Shown: positions 18,393-27,171 of the stretch, piece by piece
Layout of the letters: the number at the start of each line of letters is the position of its first letter
Position numbering within the stretch: the stretch's first letter is position 1
Origin: Shewanella mangrovisoli
GTDB lineage: Bacteria > Pseudomonadota > Gammaproteobacteria > Enterobacterales > Shewanellaceae
Direction of reading: 5' to 3'
Length of the DNA stretch: 64,000 bases
Assembly (NCBI RefSeq): GCF_019457635.1
Contig: NZ_CP080412.1
Coordinates: 1,674,001 to 1,738,000, forward strand
The notes under the pieces: generated by a model
What the model was told of the DNA's origin: nothing
Seen by the model: the letters and a program-made list of their open reading frames with translations, nothing else
The model's database searches: none
Translations under genes and position numbers: made by a program

Positions 18393-19408
18393 TAACGAAC
18401 ATCCCCCCGTGGTGTTGCTGATGGAACAGGGTTTTTAGTCCGCGAAAACAGAGATAACTGACCTAAGGCTATCCAAATGCTGGTGAGCAGCGCGAGGGCG
18501 AGCGGCCAATAGAATAGCTCCGCTTGAGGACGGTAGCTGAGTTGATCGCGACTCACGGGCTCCAGTTTGTCAATTTCTTGATAAATCTGTTCCAGCTCTT
18601 GACTGTTACGGGCGCGGAAATAGCGGCCATGGGTAACATCGGCAATATGCTTGAGCTGGTTTTCATCGAGATCCATCGACGGATTGACGCGCTCACGACC
18701 AACCAGGGTGCGTCTTTCCATGACATCGGCACCCACGCCAACGGTATAAATCGTCACTTTGCGATTAGCGGCGATTTGGGCCGCTTGCTCAGGATCGATA
18801 TTACCGGCGTTATTTGAGCCGTCAGTCAATAAAATCAAGACTCTGTTACTCTCATCCATTTTATCGAAGCGCTTGACCGCGAGTGCGATCGACTCGCCAA
18901 TCGCCGTTTGTTTACCGACAAGGCCAATCTGCGCCTCCTTTAAAAACTGGGCGACAGAGCGTCTATCTTGGGTGAGTGGCGCTTGTAGATAGGCGTGATC
19001 GGCAAATAGAATCAAACCGATACGATCGCCTTTGCGACGCTCTATAAACTCACTGACCACGTGTTGGATCAGGGTAAAACGGTCGACGACTTTGCCGTTA
19101 ATCACCATATCTTCTATCTGCATACTGCCGGATAAGTCCACCGCCAGCATCAGATCCCGCCCTTGGCTTGGCAGTTCAATCGGATCGCCAAGCCATTGTG
19201 GGCGGGCGATAGCAAGCACTAACAAGCTCCACATCAACCAATAACGTTTGCGACTTTGGCGGCTGTGGTTCGTGATATTGGCTTTGTCAGTTTGACTAAT
19301 ACCGGGCAATTGCAGGCGGCCACCTTCGGCTTGCACCGTTTGGCGACGCCAAAAAATAAAAGGTAAAGGCAGTAAAATCAATGCCAAAGGCCATGCGACT
19401 GTTAACAT
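18392..19408 (-). CDS. batA: BatA-type VWA membrane protein
   Basis: 338 residues with membrane helices at about 5-20 and 57-70, and a C-terminal helix near 305-325. Between them is a von Willebrand A domain with an intact MIDAS, DLSGS (Asp91, Ser93, Ser95), plus LLTDGSNNAGNIDPEQAA further on. VWA domains with a MIDAS bind ligands through a divalent metal; in MoxR/Bat loci they are thought to be worked on by the MoxR ATPase. The start overlaps the DUF4381 gene by 7 bases, consistent with one polycistronic message. Confidence 0.88.
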   Translation of the reverse strand: MLTVAWPLALILLPLPFIFWRRQTVQAEGGRLQLPGISQTDKANITNHSRQSRKRYWLMWSLLVLAIARPQWLGDPIELPSQGRDLMLAVDLSGSMQIEDMVINGKVVDRFTLIQHVVSEFIERRKGDRIGLILFADHAYLQAPLTQDRRSVAQFLKEAQIGLVGKQTAIGESIALAVKRFDKMDESNRVLILLTDGSNNAGNIDPEQAAQIAANRKVTIYTVGVGADVMERRTLVGRERVNPSMDLDENQLKHIADVTHGRYFRARNSQELEQIYQEIDKLEPVSRDQLSYRPQAELFYWPLALALLTSIWIALGQLSLFSRTKNPVPSATPRGDVR

Positions 19409-19995
19409 TGCTCCTCCGCAGGCTTAGCTGGAACCGATGTTACTGCTGCTGACGTACTCGGGTTTTGGTTTGCAGCAGTGTGCATTATCGGCGTGCTTAA
19501 TTTGGCTTTTGAAGCAAACCAGCTGCGGGCGAGGGCCTGTAACTCAAGGGCCTCCTCGGCGCTGAGTGGTTTAGCCTGGTGGCGTTTATCCAATAAAGGC
19601 CCAATGCGGCCGCGCTGCTTTGTGGGCAAATGACTATCTAACCAAGTTGCCCACGCGGGGCCGTCGAGTTTCGCTATCATTTCCCTTGGCAGATAACTTA
19701 AGGCGGTGCGCTTTAACAGCTGATTCACGTCAGAGGGATACTGGTTCGAATGAGGATCAAGTGCTGTAAATAAACCTTGGGCGGCTTTTTTAGGCGCTAA
19801 GTAGGCGGCACGTTTTTTGAACCAAAGAATTGTGGCAATCAACAAAGCTAACAGGATAGCGAGTGCTAACCAATAACCTATGGCCCATGGCCAAGCCCCA
19901 ATCGGGTCGGGGAGAATAATATCTTGTAAATCCGCCAAAGCGGGATTTGGCGTGGCAGCCTTATCCAAGGCTGGATTTAGAGTTTGTGGGTTCAC
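19402..19995 (-). CDS. DUF4381 membrane protein of the MoxR/Bat locus
   Basis: 197 residues with a short N-terminal region containing DIILPDPIGAWPWAIGYWL, one membrane helix (about 40-62) and a helical cytoplasmic part with RTALSYLPREMIAKLDGPAW. This is the DUF4381 pattern, a family almost always found between the DUF58 and VWA genes of such operons. No enzymatic motif is seen. Its role is presumed to be structural, in the membrane complex. Confidence 0.82.
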   Translation of the reverse strand: MNPQTLNPALDKAATPNPALADLQDIILPDPIGAWPWAIGYWLALAILLALLIATILWFKKRAAYLAPKKAAQGLFTALDPHSNQYPSDVNQLLKRTALSYLPREMIAKLDGPAWATWLDSHLPTKQRGRIGPLLDKRHQAKPLSAEEALELQALARSWFASKAKLSTPIMHTAANQNPSTSAAVTSVPAKPAEEQC

Positions 19996-20058
19996 GCTTT
20001 GGACTCACTTATGCTTTATGTTGCACTGTCTACTATTACTCACTTATTTGCCGTGCTG

Positions 20059-21027
20059 TTATTGCAGTAAGGCTAACTGCTGCGCGAGGGGTAAACCCGC
20101 GTCGATAAATTGGGTACGCACCTTTAGCTTCTGCATCATGGCGATAAAGTAATTCTGCTGCTGTTGTTGCAGCCCAAGCCATGCTTGATAACTGTCGCGA
20201 GTCAGCACTCGATCTTGGTCTCCTTCGCGAACCGGCAAACTAAACTGCTTGGGTAAGTTGAGGTTGCCCTGCCTGAGTGGGTCGGTCACCAGATAGGCGC
20301 CAATATCACAATGGCGCTTAAGTTCTGTCAGCGGCGCGATACATTGCGGCGTAAAATGGCTGCCATCTGTAATAATCCAAATCAATGAGCCCGGTTTCGC
20401 GATACGTTGCAAGCGCTGGCAGGCGCGCAGGATATGGTCAGGATCCCGAGGATGACTGCCGAGCTGATTGAGTTGTTGTTCGTGCACTCGGCACAATCCT
20501 GAGATGAGCTGCAATATCCCTTGGCGGCGACTGCGGGGTTTTAACTCTAAATGCTCAGACTCGCAGGCGATTAAGGCGCCGAGTCTGTCACCGTGGTTGA
20601 TGGCATTCCAACCCAGCGTGGTCGCTAAATGTCCCGCTTGTACCGACTGCAATAATAAACTCGAGCCAAAATACAGGCTCTGGCTTAAATCGAGCAGCAG
20701 CAGGATAGGGCGCTCGCGCTCCTCAATAAATAGCTTAGTGTGGGTTTGCCCAGTGCGGGCGGTCACGCGCCAATCTATGGTGCGAACATCGTCGCCCTGT
20801 TGATAATGGCGCACTTCGGCAAATTCCATACCGCGGCCTTTGATTAAACTGCTGCGATGCCCCGCCATATTGGCACGTGCCCGGCTGTGACGTTCAGGGA
20901 TGGCACGCGCAATCGTCTGGCAGGCGAGCAGTTCTTTCTCGGTTAAATGCAGCCCGTCGGCAAACAATGGCAAGTCATGTGGATTGCCATCACTGTGTTG
21001 GGATGCGTTTAGCGCACTGTTATTCAT
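20059..21027 (-). CDS. DUF58 protein of the MoxR/Bat locus
   Basis: 322 residues carrying the DUF58 signature (RGMEFAEVRHYQQGDDVRTI followed by DWRVTARTG, about 66-95) in front of a VWA-like fold (LLLDLSQSLYFGSS). No membrane helix is predicted in this version. DUF58 proteins accompany MoxR ATPases and are assumed to be their partners or clients. It lies 72 bases after moxR and 63 before DUF4381. The ribosome binding site is weak. Confidence 0.87.
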   Translation of the reverse strand: MNNSALNASQHSDGNPHDLPLFADGLHLTEKELLACQTIARAIPERHSRARANMAGHRSSLIKGRGMEFAEVRHYQQGDDVRTIDWRVTARTGQTHTKLFIEERERPILLLLDLSQSLYFGSSLLLQSVQAGHLATTLGWNAINHGDRLGALIACESEHLELKPRSRRQGILQLISGLCRVHEQQLNQLGSHPRDPDHILRACQRLQRIAKPGSLIWIITDGSHFTPQCIAPLTELKRHCDIGAYLVTDPLRQGNLNLPKQFSLPVREGDQDRVLTRDSYQAWLGLQQQQQNYFIAMMQKLKVRTQFIDAGLPLAQQLALLQ

Positions 21028-21099
21028 TCAAAGCTACTCATACAAAGCGATTCAGTTACCTAGGATTTATCAGCCCGTGTATTCAGACCTACCATGCGA

Positions 21100-22056
<957 letters not shown>

Positions 22057-22165
22057 GATGCTACTCGTTTTTTAGGTTGAAAATATCGATTGAAAATACG
22101 TGTGTGGGCTTAAGACCACGAATATGGTAAAGAATTCCCTAAGGGTTTGGCTAGTGTTAAAAAAA

Positions 22166-22179
22166 CAAACAGGTGTTTA
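22166..22179 (+). promoter_or_regulatory. Possible PsrA-like half-palindromic site upstream of fadI
   Basis: CAAACAGGTGTTTA has the arrangement CAAAC-N4-GTTT(G/A) expected of the TetR-family fatty acid regulator PsrA. It lies 150 bases before fadI. The match is short, so chance is not excluded. Confidence 0.35.
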
Positions 22180-22216
22180 AAACTTGCTGACAAGAAGTTA
22201 GAATCAGATCACACTT

Positions 22217-22233
22217 TAATGGTCAGACCTGTT
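22217..22233 (+). promoter_or_regulatory. FadR-like operator upstream of fadIJ
   Basis: TAATGGTCAGACCTGTT matches the FadR site core TGGTCnGACnTGTT fully. It is 97 bases before the fadI start. A second such site sits on the fadL promoter, which supports both being real. Confidence 0.7.
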
Positions 22234-22329
22234 ATTAGGCTTTTTTAGTGCCAAACAGCAGGGCAAACATGGAAATCGATAGCGCCGCCTGAAATCTCTC
22301 AGCGATAGCGCACATAAAGAGGGTGACAA

Positions 22330-23640
22330 ATGAGTGATAGACAACAGGTAACTAACGCAAAGGGTGAGCGTATCGCTATTGTGGCGGGCTTAAGAACGCC
22401 ATTTGCGAAACAGGCGACCGCATTCCACGGTGTGTCGGCGCTCGATATGGGCAAAATGGTGGTTAACGAGCTGCTGGCCCGTAGCGAACTGGATCCTAAA
22501 TTGATTGAGCAATTAGTGTATGGTCAGGTGGTACAAATGCCTGCGGCACCGAACATTGCCCGTGAAATTGTGTTAGGAACGGGCATGGATGTGTCAACCG
22601 ATGCCTACAGCGTGACCCGTGCTTGTGCGACCAGTTTCCAATCTGCGGTGAATGTGGCTGAGTCTATCATGACGGGCAATATCGAGATCGGAATTGCCGG
22701 CGGCGCAGACTCTTCTTCTGTATTACCTATTGGTGTGTCTAAAAAGCTTGCCCATGCCTTAGTCGATTTGAATAAAGCCCGCAGCTTTGGCCAAAAGTTA
22801 CAAATTTTCCGCCGTTTAGGCATTAAAGATTTACTGCCTGTGCCGCCTGCCGTTGCCGAGTATTCTACGGGATTGTCTATGGGACAAACCGCGGAGCAAA
22901 TGGCCAAGACATACAACATCAGCCGCGCCGACCAAGATGCATTGGCGCACCGCTCCCACACGTTGGCGAGTGAAACCTGGGCTTCTGGTCACCTACGTGA
23001 CGAAGTGATGGTGGCCCATGTTCCCCCTTACAAACAGTTTATCGAGCGCGATAATAACATTCGTGAAAACTCCGATTTAAGCTCTTACGCTAAACTGCGT
23101 CCCGCTTTCGATAAAAAGCATGGCAGCGTGACAGCCGCTAACAGTACGCCGCTAACCGATGGTGCCTCGGCGATCATTTTGATGAGCGAGGGTCGTGCTA
23201 AAGCATTGGGTTATCAACCAATTGGTTATATTAAGAGCTACGCATTTACCGCGATTGATGTTTGGCAAGACATGCTGATGGGGCCATCCTATGCAACGCC
23301 TTTGGCATTAAAGCGCGCCGGCATGGAATTAGAAGATTTAACTCTTATCGAAATGCATGAAGCTTTCGCGGCACAAACCTTAGCCAATATGCAGATGTTT
23401 GCCTCCAAAAAATTTGCCGAAGAAAAGTTAGGGCGTAATCGTGCCATTGGTGAAATCGATATGAGCAAATTTAACGTGCTCGGTGGTTCTTTAGCTTACG
23501 GCCATCCTTTTGCAGCTACAGGTACGCGTTTAATCACTCAGGTTTGCCGTGAGCTTAAGCGTCGTGGCGGCGGAACGGGTCTGGCAACGGCCTGTGCTGC
23601 GGGTGGTCTTGGTGCTGCAATGATTGTGGAAGTGGAGTAA
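22330..23640 (+). CDS. fadI: 3-ketoacyl-CoA thiolase FadI (beta-oxidation beta subunit)
   Basis: 436 residues, preceded by GGGTG before ATG. Thiolase residues are in place: acyl-accepting Cys99 ([12 protein letters not shown]), the His of MHEAFAAQ, the His of [15 protein letters not shown] and the C-terminal Cys of [12 protein letters not shown]. It cleaves 3-ketoacyl-CoA with CoA to acetyl-CoA and shortened acyl-CoA. Its length and its pairing with a FadJ-type alpha subunit mark it as FadI rather than FadA (about 390 residues). The stop overlaps the fadJ start by one base, implying coupled synthesis of the complex. Confidence 0.95.
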   Translation: MSDRQQVTNAKGERIAIVAGLRTPFAKQATAFHGVSALDMGKMVVNELLARSELDPKLIEQLVYGQVVQMPAAPNIAREIVLGTGMDVSTDAYSVTRACATSFQSAVNVAESIMTGNIEIGIAGGADSSSVLPIGVSKKLAHALVDLNKARSFGQKLQIFRRLGIKDLLPVPPAVAEYSTGLSMGQTAEQMAKTYNISRADQDALAHRSHTLASETWASGHLRDEVMVAHVPPYKQFIERDNNIRENSDLSSYAKLRPAFDKKHGSVTAANSTPLTDGASAIILMSEGRAKALGYQPIGYIKSYAFTAIDVWQDMLMGPSYATPLALKRAGMELEDLTLIEMHEAFAAQTLANMQMFASKKFAEEKLGRNRAIGEIDMSKFNVLGGSLAYGHPFAATGTRLITQVCRELKRRGGGTGLATACAAGGLGAAMIVEVE

Positions 23641-25775
23641 TGGCGATGGAAAAGACATTTAATTTAACCCGCCGTGAAGACGGTATCGCCATTCTAACGA
23701 TGGACGTACCCGGCGAAACCATGAATACCCTCAAGGCTGAATTTGGCCCTGAGATCAGTGAGATCCTGTCTGAGATAAAACGCGATAGCAGTATCCGTGG
23801 CCTAGTGCTGATTTCGGGTAAAAAAGACTCCTTCGTAGCAGGGGCGGATATTTCTATGCTCGATGCTTGCCAAACGGCGGGCGATGCGAAAGCCTTATCC
23901 CAGCAAGGGCATGTGGTGTTTAACGAGTTAGAAGCCTTGAATATCCCTGTGGTTGCCGCGATACATGGCGCCTGTTTAGGGGGCGGTTTAGAGCTTGCGC
24001 TCGCCTGTCATCAACGTGTTTGTAGTGATGATGGCAAGACCATGCTGGGCGTACCCGAAGTGCAACTCGGTTTATTACCCGGTGGCGGCGGTACTCAGCG
24101 TTTGCCTCGTTTAGTGGGGATCACTACTGCACTGGATATGATGTTGACGGGTAAACAAATTCGTCCGAAACAAGCGTTAAAGATGGGCTTAGTCAACGAC
24201 GTTGTACCACAGACGATTTTACTGCAAACCGCGGTGGAAATGGCGCTTGCGGGTAAGCGCACTGCGAAACCAGTTAAAAAATCGCTGGTCAATCAATTAC
24301 TCGAAGGCACAGGATTTGGTCGTAACATTATTTTTGATCAAGCCGCTAAGCAAGTCGCTAAGAAAACCCAAGGTAACTATCCTGCACCGGCAAAAATTAT
24401 TGATTGTGTGCGCCAAGGTATGGCGAAGGGGATGCAAAAAGGGCTTGAGGTGGAAGCCAGCCATTTTGCTGAGCTAGTGGTGTCGAAAGAATCTGAGGCG
24501 CTGCGCAGTATTTTCTTTGCCACCACAGAGATGAAGAAAGAAACTGGCGCCGAAGGGGCGACACCACGTAAAGTCAAAAAAGCCGTGATCTTAGGTGGCG
24601 GTTTGATGGGCGGTGGTATTGCTTCGGTCACGACGACTAAGGCTAAAATTCCTGCAAGGGTAAAAGACATTAACGAAAAGGGCTTAAGCAATGCGCTTTC
24701 TTACGCCTATAAGTTATTGGATAAAGGTGTTAAACGTCGTCATATGACGCCGGCTGTTCGCGACAATTTAATGGCACTGATGACAACGACGACTGAATAT
24801 AAAGGCGTTAAGGACGCTGATATTGTTGTTGAAGCCGTATTTGAGGATTTAGCGCTTAAACATCAGATGGTTAAAGATATTGAGCGTGAATGCGGCGAGC
24901 ACACGATTTTTGCATCTAACACCTCATCTTTACCCATTGGCCAAATTGCACAGGCGGCCAGCCGTCCTGAAAATGTGATTGGCTTACATTATTTCTCACC
25001 AGTAGAAAAAATGCCGCTGGTGGAAGTGATTGCCCATGCGAAAACGTCTCCTGAGACGATTGCCACCACAGTGGCCTTTGCCCGCAAACAGGGTAAAACG
25101 CCAATCGTGGTACAAGACGGTGCCGGTTTTTATGTTAACCGTATCCTCGCGCTGTATATGAACGAAGCTGCACAATTACTGCTGGAAGGCCAGAGTATTG
25201 AGCACTTAGACAAAGCCTTAGTGAAGTTCGGTTTCCCCGTCGGCCCTATCACTTTACTCGATGAAGTGGGTATCGATGTCGGTGCTAAAATCGCTCCAAT
25301 CCTTGAAAAAGAACTGGGTGAGCGCTTTAAAGCCCCTGCAGCCTTCGATAAGTTACTGAGCGATGATAGAAAAGGCCGTAAAAATGGTAAAGGTTTCTAT
25401 CAATATGCTGCTGGCAATAAAGCGTCGAGCAAGAAGAAAGCCGTGGATGAAAGTGTTTACGCAGTGCTTGGCATCAAGCCTAGTATGGACAAAGACTTAA
25501 GCGCAGTGGCCGAGCGTTGTGTGGTGCAAATGCTCAATGAAGCAGTGCGCTGCTTAGATGACGGCATTATTGCTTCACCGCGTGATGGTGATATTGGCGC
25601 CATCTTCGGTATTGGTTTCCCTCCATTCTTAGGTGGCCCATTCCACTATATTGATACCCTAGGTGCCGATAACTTGGTCAACACACTGGAACGTTATCAG
25701 GCTCAATACGGCGACCGATTTGAGCCATGCCCACGTCTTAAGGCGATGGCGGCAGAAAAGGCTCGTTTCTTCTAA
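23640..25775 (+). CDS. fadJ: FadJ multifunctional fatty acid oxidation alpha subunit
   Basis: 711 residues; ATG at 23640, with a second in-frame ATG two codons later. The N-terminal enoyl-CoA hydratase/isomerase domain (about 10-190) has [11 protein letters not shown] and the oxyanion region [14 protein letters not shown], then [20 protein letters not shown]. The 3-hydroxyacyl-CoA dehydrogenase part begins near 313 with the NAD loop [10 protein letters not shown] and has [18 protein letters not shown]-terminal dehydrogenase domain closes the protein. It hydrates enoyl-CoA and oxidises 3-hydroxyacyl-CoA for FadI. A strong terminator follows. Confidence 0.95.
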   Translation: MAMEKTFNLTRREDGIAILTMDVPGETMNTLKAEFGPEISEILSEIKRDSSIRGLVLISGKKDSFVAGADISMLDACQTAGDAKALSQQGHVVFNELEALNIPVVAAIHGACLGGGLELALACHQRVCSDDGKTMLGVPEVQLGLLPGGGGTQRLPRLVGITTALDMMLTGKQIRPKQALKMGLVNDVVPQTILLQTAVEMALAGKRTAKPVKKSLVNQLLEGTGFGRNIIFDQAAKQVAKKTQGNYPAPAKIIDCVRQGMAKGMQKGLEVEASHFAELVVSKESEALRSIFFATTEMKKETGAEGATPRKVKKAVILGGGLMGGGIASVTTTKAKIPARVKDINEKGLSNALSYAYKLLDKGVKRRHMTPAVRDNLMALMTTTTEYKGVKDADIVVEAVFEDLALKHQMVKDIERECGEHTIFASNTSSLPIGQIAQAASRPENVIGLHYFSPVEKMPLVEVIAHAKTSPETIATTVAFARKQGKTPIVVQDGAGFYVNRILALYMNEAAQLLLEGQSIEHLDKALVKFGFPVGPITLLDEVGIDVGAKIAPILEKELGERFKAPAAFDKLLSDDRKGRKNGKGFYQYAAGNKASSKKKAVDESVYAVLGIKPSMDKDLSAVAERCVVQMLNEAVRCLDDGIIASPRDGDIGAIFGIGFPPFLGGPFHYIDTLGADNLVNTLERYQAQYGDRFEPCPRLKAMAAEKARFF

Positions 25776-25796
25776 GCGCACAAATAGAAGTTGATT

Positions 25797-25826
25797 AAAA
25801 AAGCGGCAATGTGATGCCGCTTTTTT
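25797..25826 (+). terminator. fadIJ terminator
   Basis: Perfect 12-base stem AAAAAAGCGGCA/TGCCGCTTTTTT with a 6-base loop, starting 21 bases after the fadJ stop. Confidence 0.9.
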
Positions 25827-25859
25827 ATTGCCTCAAGGCTAATTTTTGCCTAAAAAATG

Positions 25860-25889
25860 TTCACATTTGTTTGAGTGATCTTGTATTAT
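25860..25889 (+). promoter_or_regulatory. Possible sigma-70 promoter for the 69-codon ORF
   Basis: TTCACA (25860-25865), 18-base spacer, TATTAT (25884-25889). If used, the leader before the GTG at 26040 would be about 145 bases and would contain a 6-bp hairpin (ACGGCA/TGCCGT) near 25900-25920. Confidence 0.35.
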
Positions 25890-26039
25890 GTCGTCCCTAT
25901 TTACGGCAGTTGTGCCGTGACACCGTCTGTGTAGATGTTGCTTAGTGCTGATAAATAGTCTCGCTCAGAGTCTATTTGTATTGAGAACGGCTATTTTTTT
26001 AATTTTGCACATAATGACTTAGTCGATAAAGAGGTTGCT

Positions 26040-26249
26040 GTGGGATTCATTTTTTATGTGGTTGTCGCCTTATCGGTGAGTTGTTCCTGGTGTTTTGGTG
26101 TTGCGGCTTTTAGAGTAGGACTTTCGGTAAGCTATTGGGCTGTAATGGGATTTATACTGGGACCCTTAGCGTTTCCACTGTTTTCCTCCCATAAACGTAT
26201 TGCGTTAAGCAGAATGCGCCGGACTTCTGACGCTAGTCTAACCGCTTAA
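26040..26249 (+). CDS. Small hydrophobic membrane protein, unknown function
   Basis: 69 residues from a GTG at 26040, with AAAGAGG five bases upstream. Two hydrophobic segments (about 3-25, with the CSWC pair, and 28-50) are followed by a basic tail (HKRIALSRMRRTSD), giving a likely two-helix protein with the tail inside. It is flanked by its own possible promoter and a strong terminator, which argues that it is a real gene. I do not recognise the family. Confidence 0.6.
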   Translation: MGFIFYVVVALSVSCSWCFGVAAFRVGLSVSYWAVMGFILGPLAFPLFSSHKRIALSRMRRTSDASLTA

Positions 26250-26281
26250 TGTTGATATGATTTGTCGTAAATATGGTCAAT

Positions 26282-26308
26282 AAAAAAGGAGCATTTAGCT
26301 CCTTTTTT
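26282..26308. terminator. Bidirectional terminator between the 69-codon ORF and the repeat-protein unit
   Basis: Stem AAAAAAGGAGC/GCTCCTTTTTT with a 5-base loop and T runs in both directions. It serves the rightward small gene and the leftward unit that ends at 26380. Confidence 0.87.
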
Positions 26309-26379
26309 ATTAACCTAGGCAGCGCGCTAGCAAATGGCTCTAGGCTCTGTGAACGGTATATTTCCGCTTGAAGGGGAAA

Positions 26380-26496
26380 TTAATTCCACCAACCCTTTGC
26401 AGGGATCACTTCAAGGTGGTTTAAGCCTTCTGGTAATTTCACTTTTTTACGAACAGGCTTTGCGAAACCAAGTGCTTTTTTGAGTGAGTTCAACAT
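26380..26496 (-). CDS. 38-residue basic peptide encoded downstream of the repeat protein
   Basis: A small reading frame found by eye: ATG at 26496 follows an excellent AAGGAGAGAGAT ribosome binding site, and a TAA ends it at 26380. The peptide begins MLNSLKKALGFAKPVRKKVK and ends LPEGLNHLEVIPAKGWWN. The first half could be an amphipathic, strongly basic helix; the second half is acidic-neutral and ends in a Gly-Trp-Trp-Asn tail. It has no signal peptide and no Cys. The start is only 23 bases after the stop of the tandem-repeat protein, so the two are very probably one transcript, and a terminator follows at 26308-26282. I do not recognise the family. A leader-type or accessory peptide is possible, but this is speculation. 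Confidence 0.7.
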   Translation of the reverse strand: MLNSLKKALGFAKPVRKKVKLPEGLNHLEVIPAKGWWN

Positions 26497-26519
26497 ATCT
26501 CTCTCCTTAGTTAGGTAGA

Positions 26520-27065
26520 TTAGGCAAGATCAATAGTTCTGAATTTGACATTTGGAGCACCAGCTAGCTCAACAGGCTTGAATTTGACATTGGGGGCGCC
26601 AGCCAGCTCAACAGGCTTGAACTTCACATTGGGGGCTCCAGCCAGCTCAACAGGCTTGAACTTCACATTGGGGACTCCAGCCAGCTCAACAGGCTTGAAC
26701 TTCACATTGGGGGCTCCAGCCAGCTCAACAGGTTTGAACTTCACATTGGGGGCACCAGCCAGCTCAACAGGTTTGAACTTCACATTGGGGGCGCCAGCCA
26801 GCTCAACAGGTTTGAACTTCACATTGGGGGCACCAGCCAGCTCAACAGGTTTGAACTTCACATTGGGGGCGCCAGTCAGCTCAACAGGCTTGAACTTCAC
26901 ATTGGGGGCACCAGCAAGCTCAACAGGCTTGAACTTCACATTGGGGGCACCAGCAAGCTCAACAGGTTTGAACTTTACATTCGGGGCACCTTCAAGTGGA
27001 TGAGCATTTACAACAAAGCCGATAGTAGACAGCAATGCAGCAGCAGTTAGAATTCCTTTCATCAT
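26520..27065 (-). CDS. Secreted tandem-repeat protein, 12 copies of a 13-residue unit
   Basis: 181 residues. Residues 1-21 are a signal peptide (MMKGILTAAALLSTIGFVVN, cleaved after Ala21). After a 4-residue HPLE linker the rest is exactly twelve 13-residue units of consensus GAPNVKFKPVELA (residues 26-181). Only units 3 (final Thr), 9 (GVP) and 12 (KFRTIDLA) deviate. Each unit has two Lys and one Glu, so the mature protein is basic. The alternating V-K-F-K-P-V-E-L pattern suggests a short beta-strand with a GAPN turn. There is no Cys and no dibasic cleavage site. A sigma-54-type promoter lies upstream and the 38-residue peptide gene downstream. I do not know a matching family. Options include a periplasmic or surface repeat protein and a multi-copy peptide precursor. 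Confidence 0.78.
   Translation of the reverse strand: MMKGILTAAALLSTIGFVVNAHPLEGAPNVKFKPVELAGAPNVKFKPVELAGAPNVKFKPVELTGAPNVKFKPVELAGAPNVKFKPVELAGAPNVKFKPVELAGAPNVKFKPVELAGAPNVKFKPVELAGVPNVKFKPVELAGAPNVKFKPVELAGAPNVKFKPVELAGAPNVKFRTIDLA
26523..26990 (-). repeat. Twelve tandem 39-bp units inside the secreted repeat protein gene
   Basis: 468 bases, exactly 12 x 39, in frame. Differences between units are mainly synonymous (Lys AAG/AAA and Gly third positions); only units 3, 9 and 12 change amino acids. The array can vary in copy number by slippage or recombination without breaking the frame. Confidence 0.95.
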
Positions 27066-27068
27066 TTT

Positions 27069-27161
27069 ATCTCTCAGGGTAGTTGATAATGTTTTATTTT
27101 TTGACTCTGAACACCTTGATGCAGATGTTGTGCCAATGTTTCAAACTACCGATTGAGAGAT
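27069..27161. repeat. Imperfect inverted repeat bracketing the sigma-54 promoter
   Basis: ATCTCTCAGGGTAGT (27069-27083) is repeated inversely by ACTACCGATTGAGAGAT (27145-27161), about 60 bases apart. It could form a long hairpin at the end of the sensor transcript, or be paired protein-binding sites. Confidence 0.5.
27119..27136 (-). promoter_or_regulatory. Sigma-54 (-24/-12) promoter of the repeat-protein unit
   Basis: On the minus strand, TTGGCACAACATCTGCAT fits the consensus TGGCACg-N4-tTGCA, with GG and GC separated by exactly ten bases. The -12 GC is at 27121-27122, putting the transcript start near 27109, about 44 bases before the ATG at 27065. The match is found by eye; no activator site was identified. 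Confidence 0.65.
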
Positions 27162-27171
27162 AATTTTATGA

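Noticed and set aside
26523..26990. 39-bp repeats as a CRISPR array
   Set aside because: Units are directly adjacent with no unique spacers, are in frame, and encode a repeat protein with a signal peptide. No cas genes are near.
26545..27003. 152-codon open frame on the plus strand across the 39-bp repeats
   Set aside because: It exists because the repeat unit is a multiple of three and free of stops in that frame. It has no signal peptide or ribosome binding site, while the minus strand has both.
26380..27065. Calling the repeat protein and peptide a RiPP cluster
   Set aside because: No modifying enzyme (radical SAM, YcaO, lanthionine synthetase, DUF692) or dedicated exporter lies nearby, and the repeats have no Cys or clear protease site. 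Left as one speculative option.
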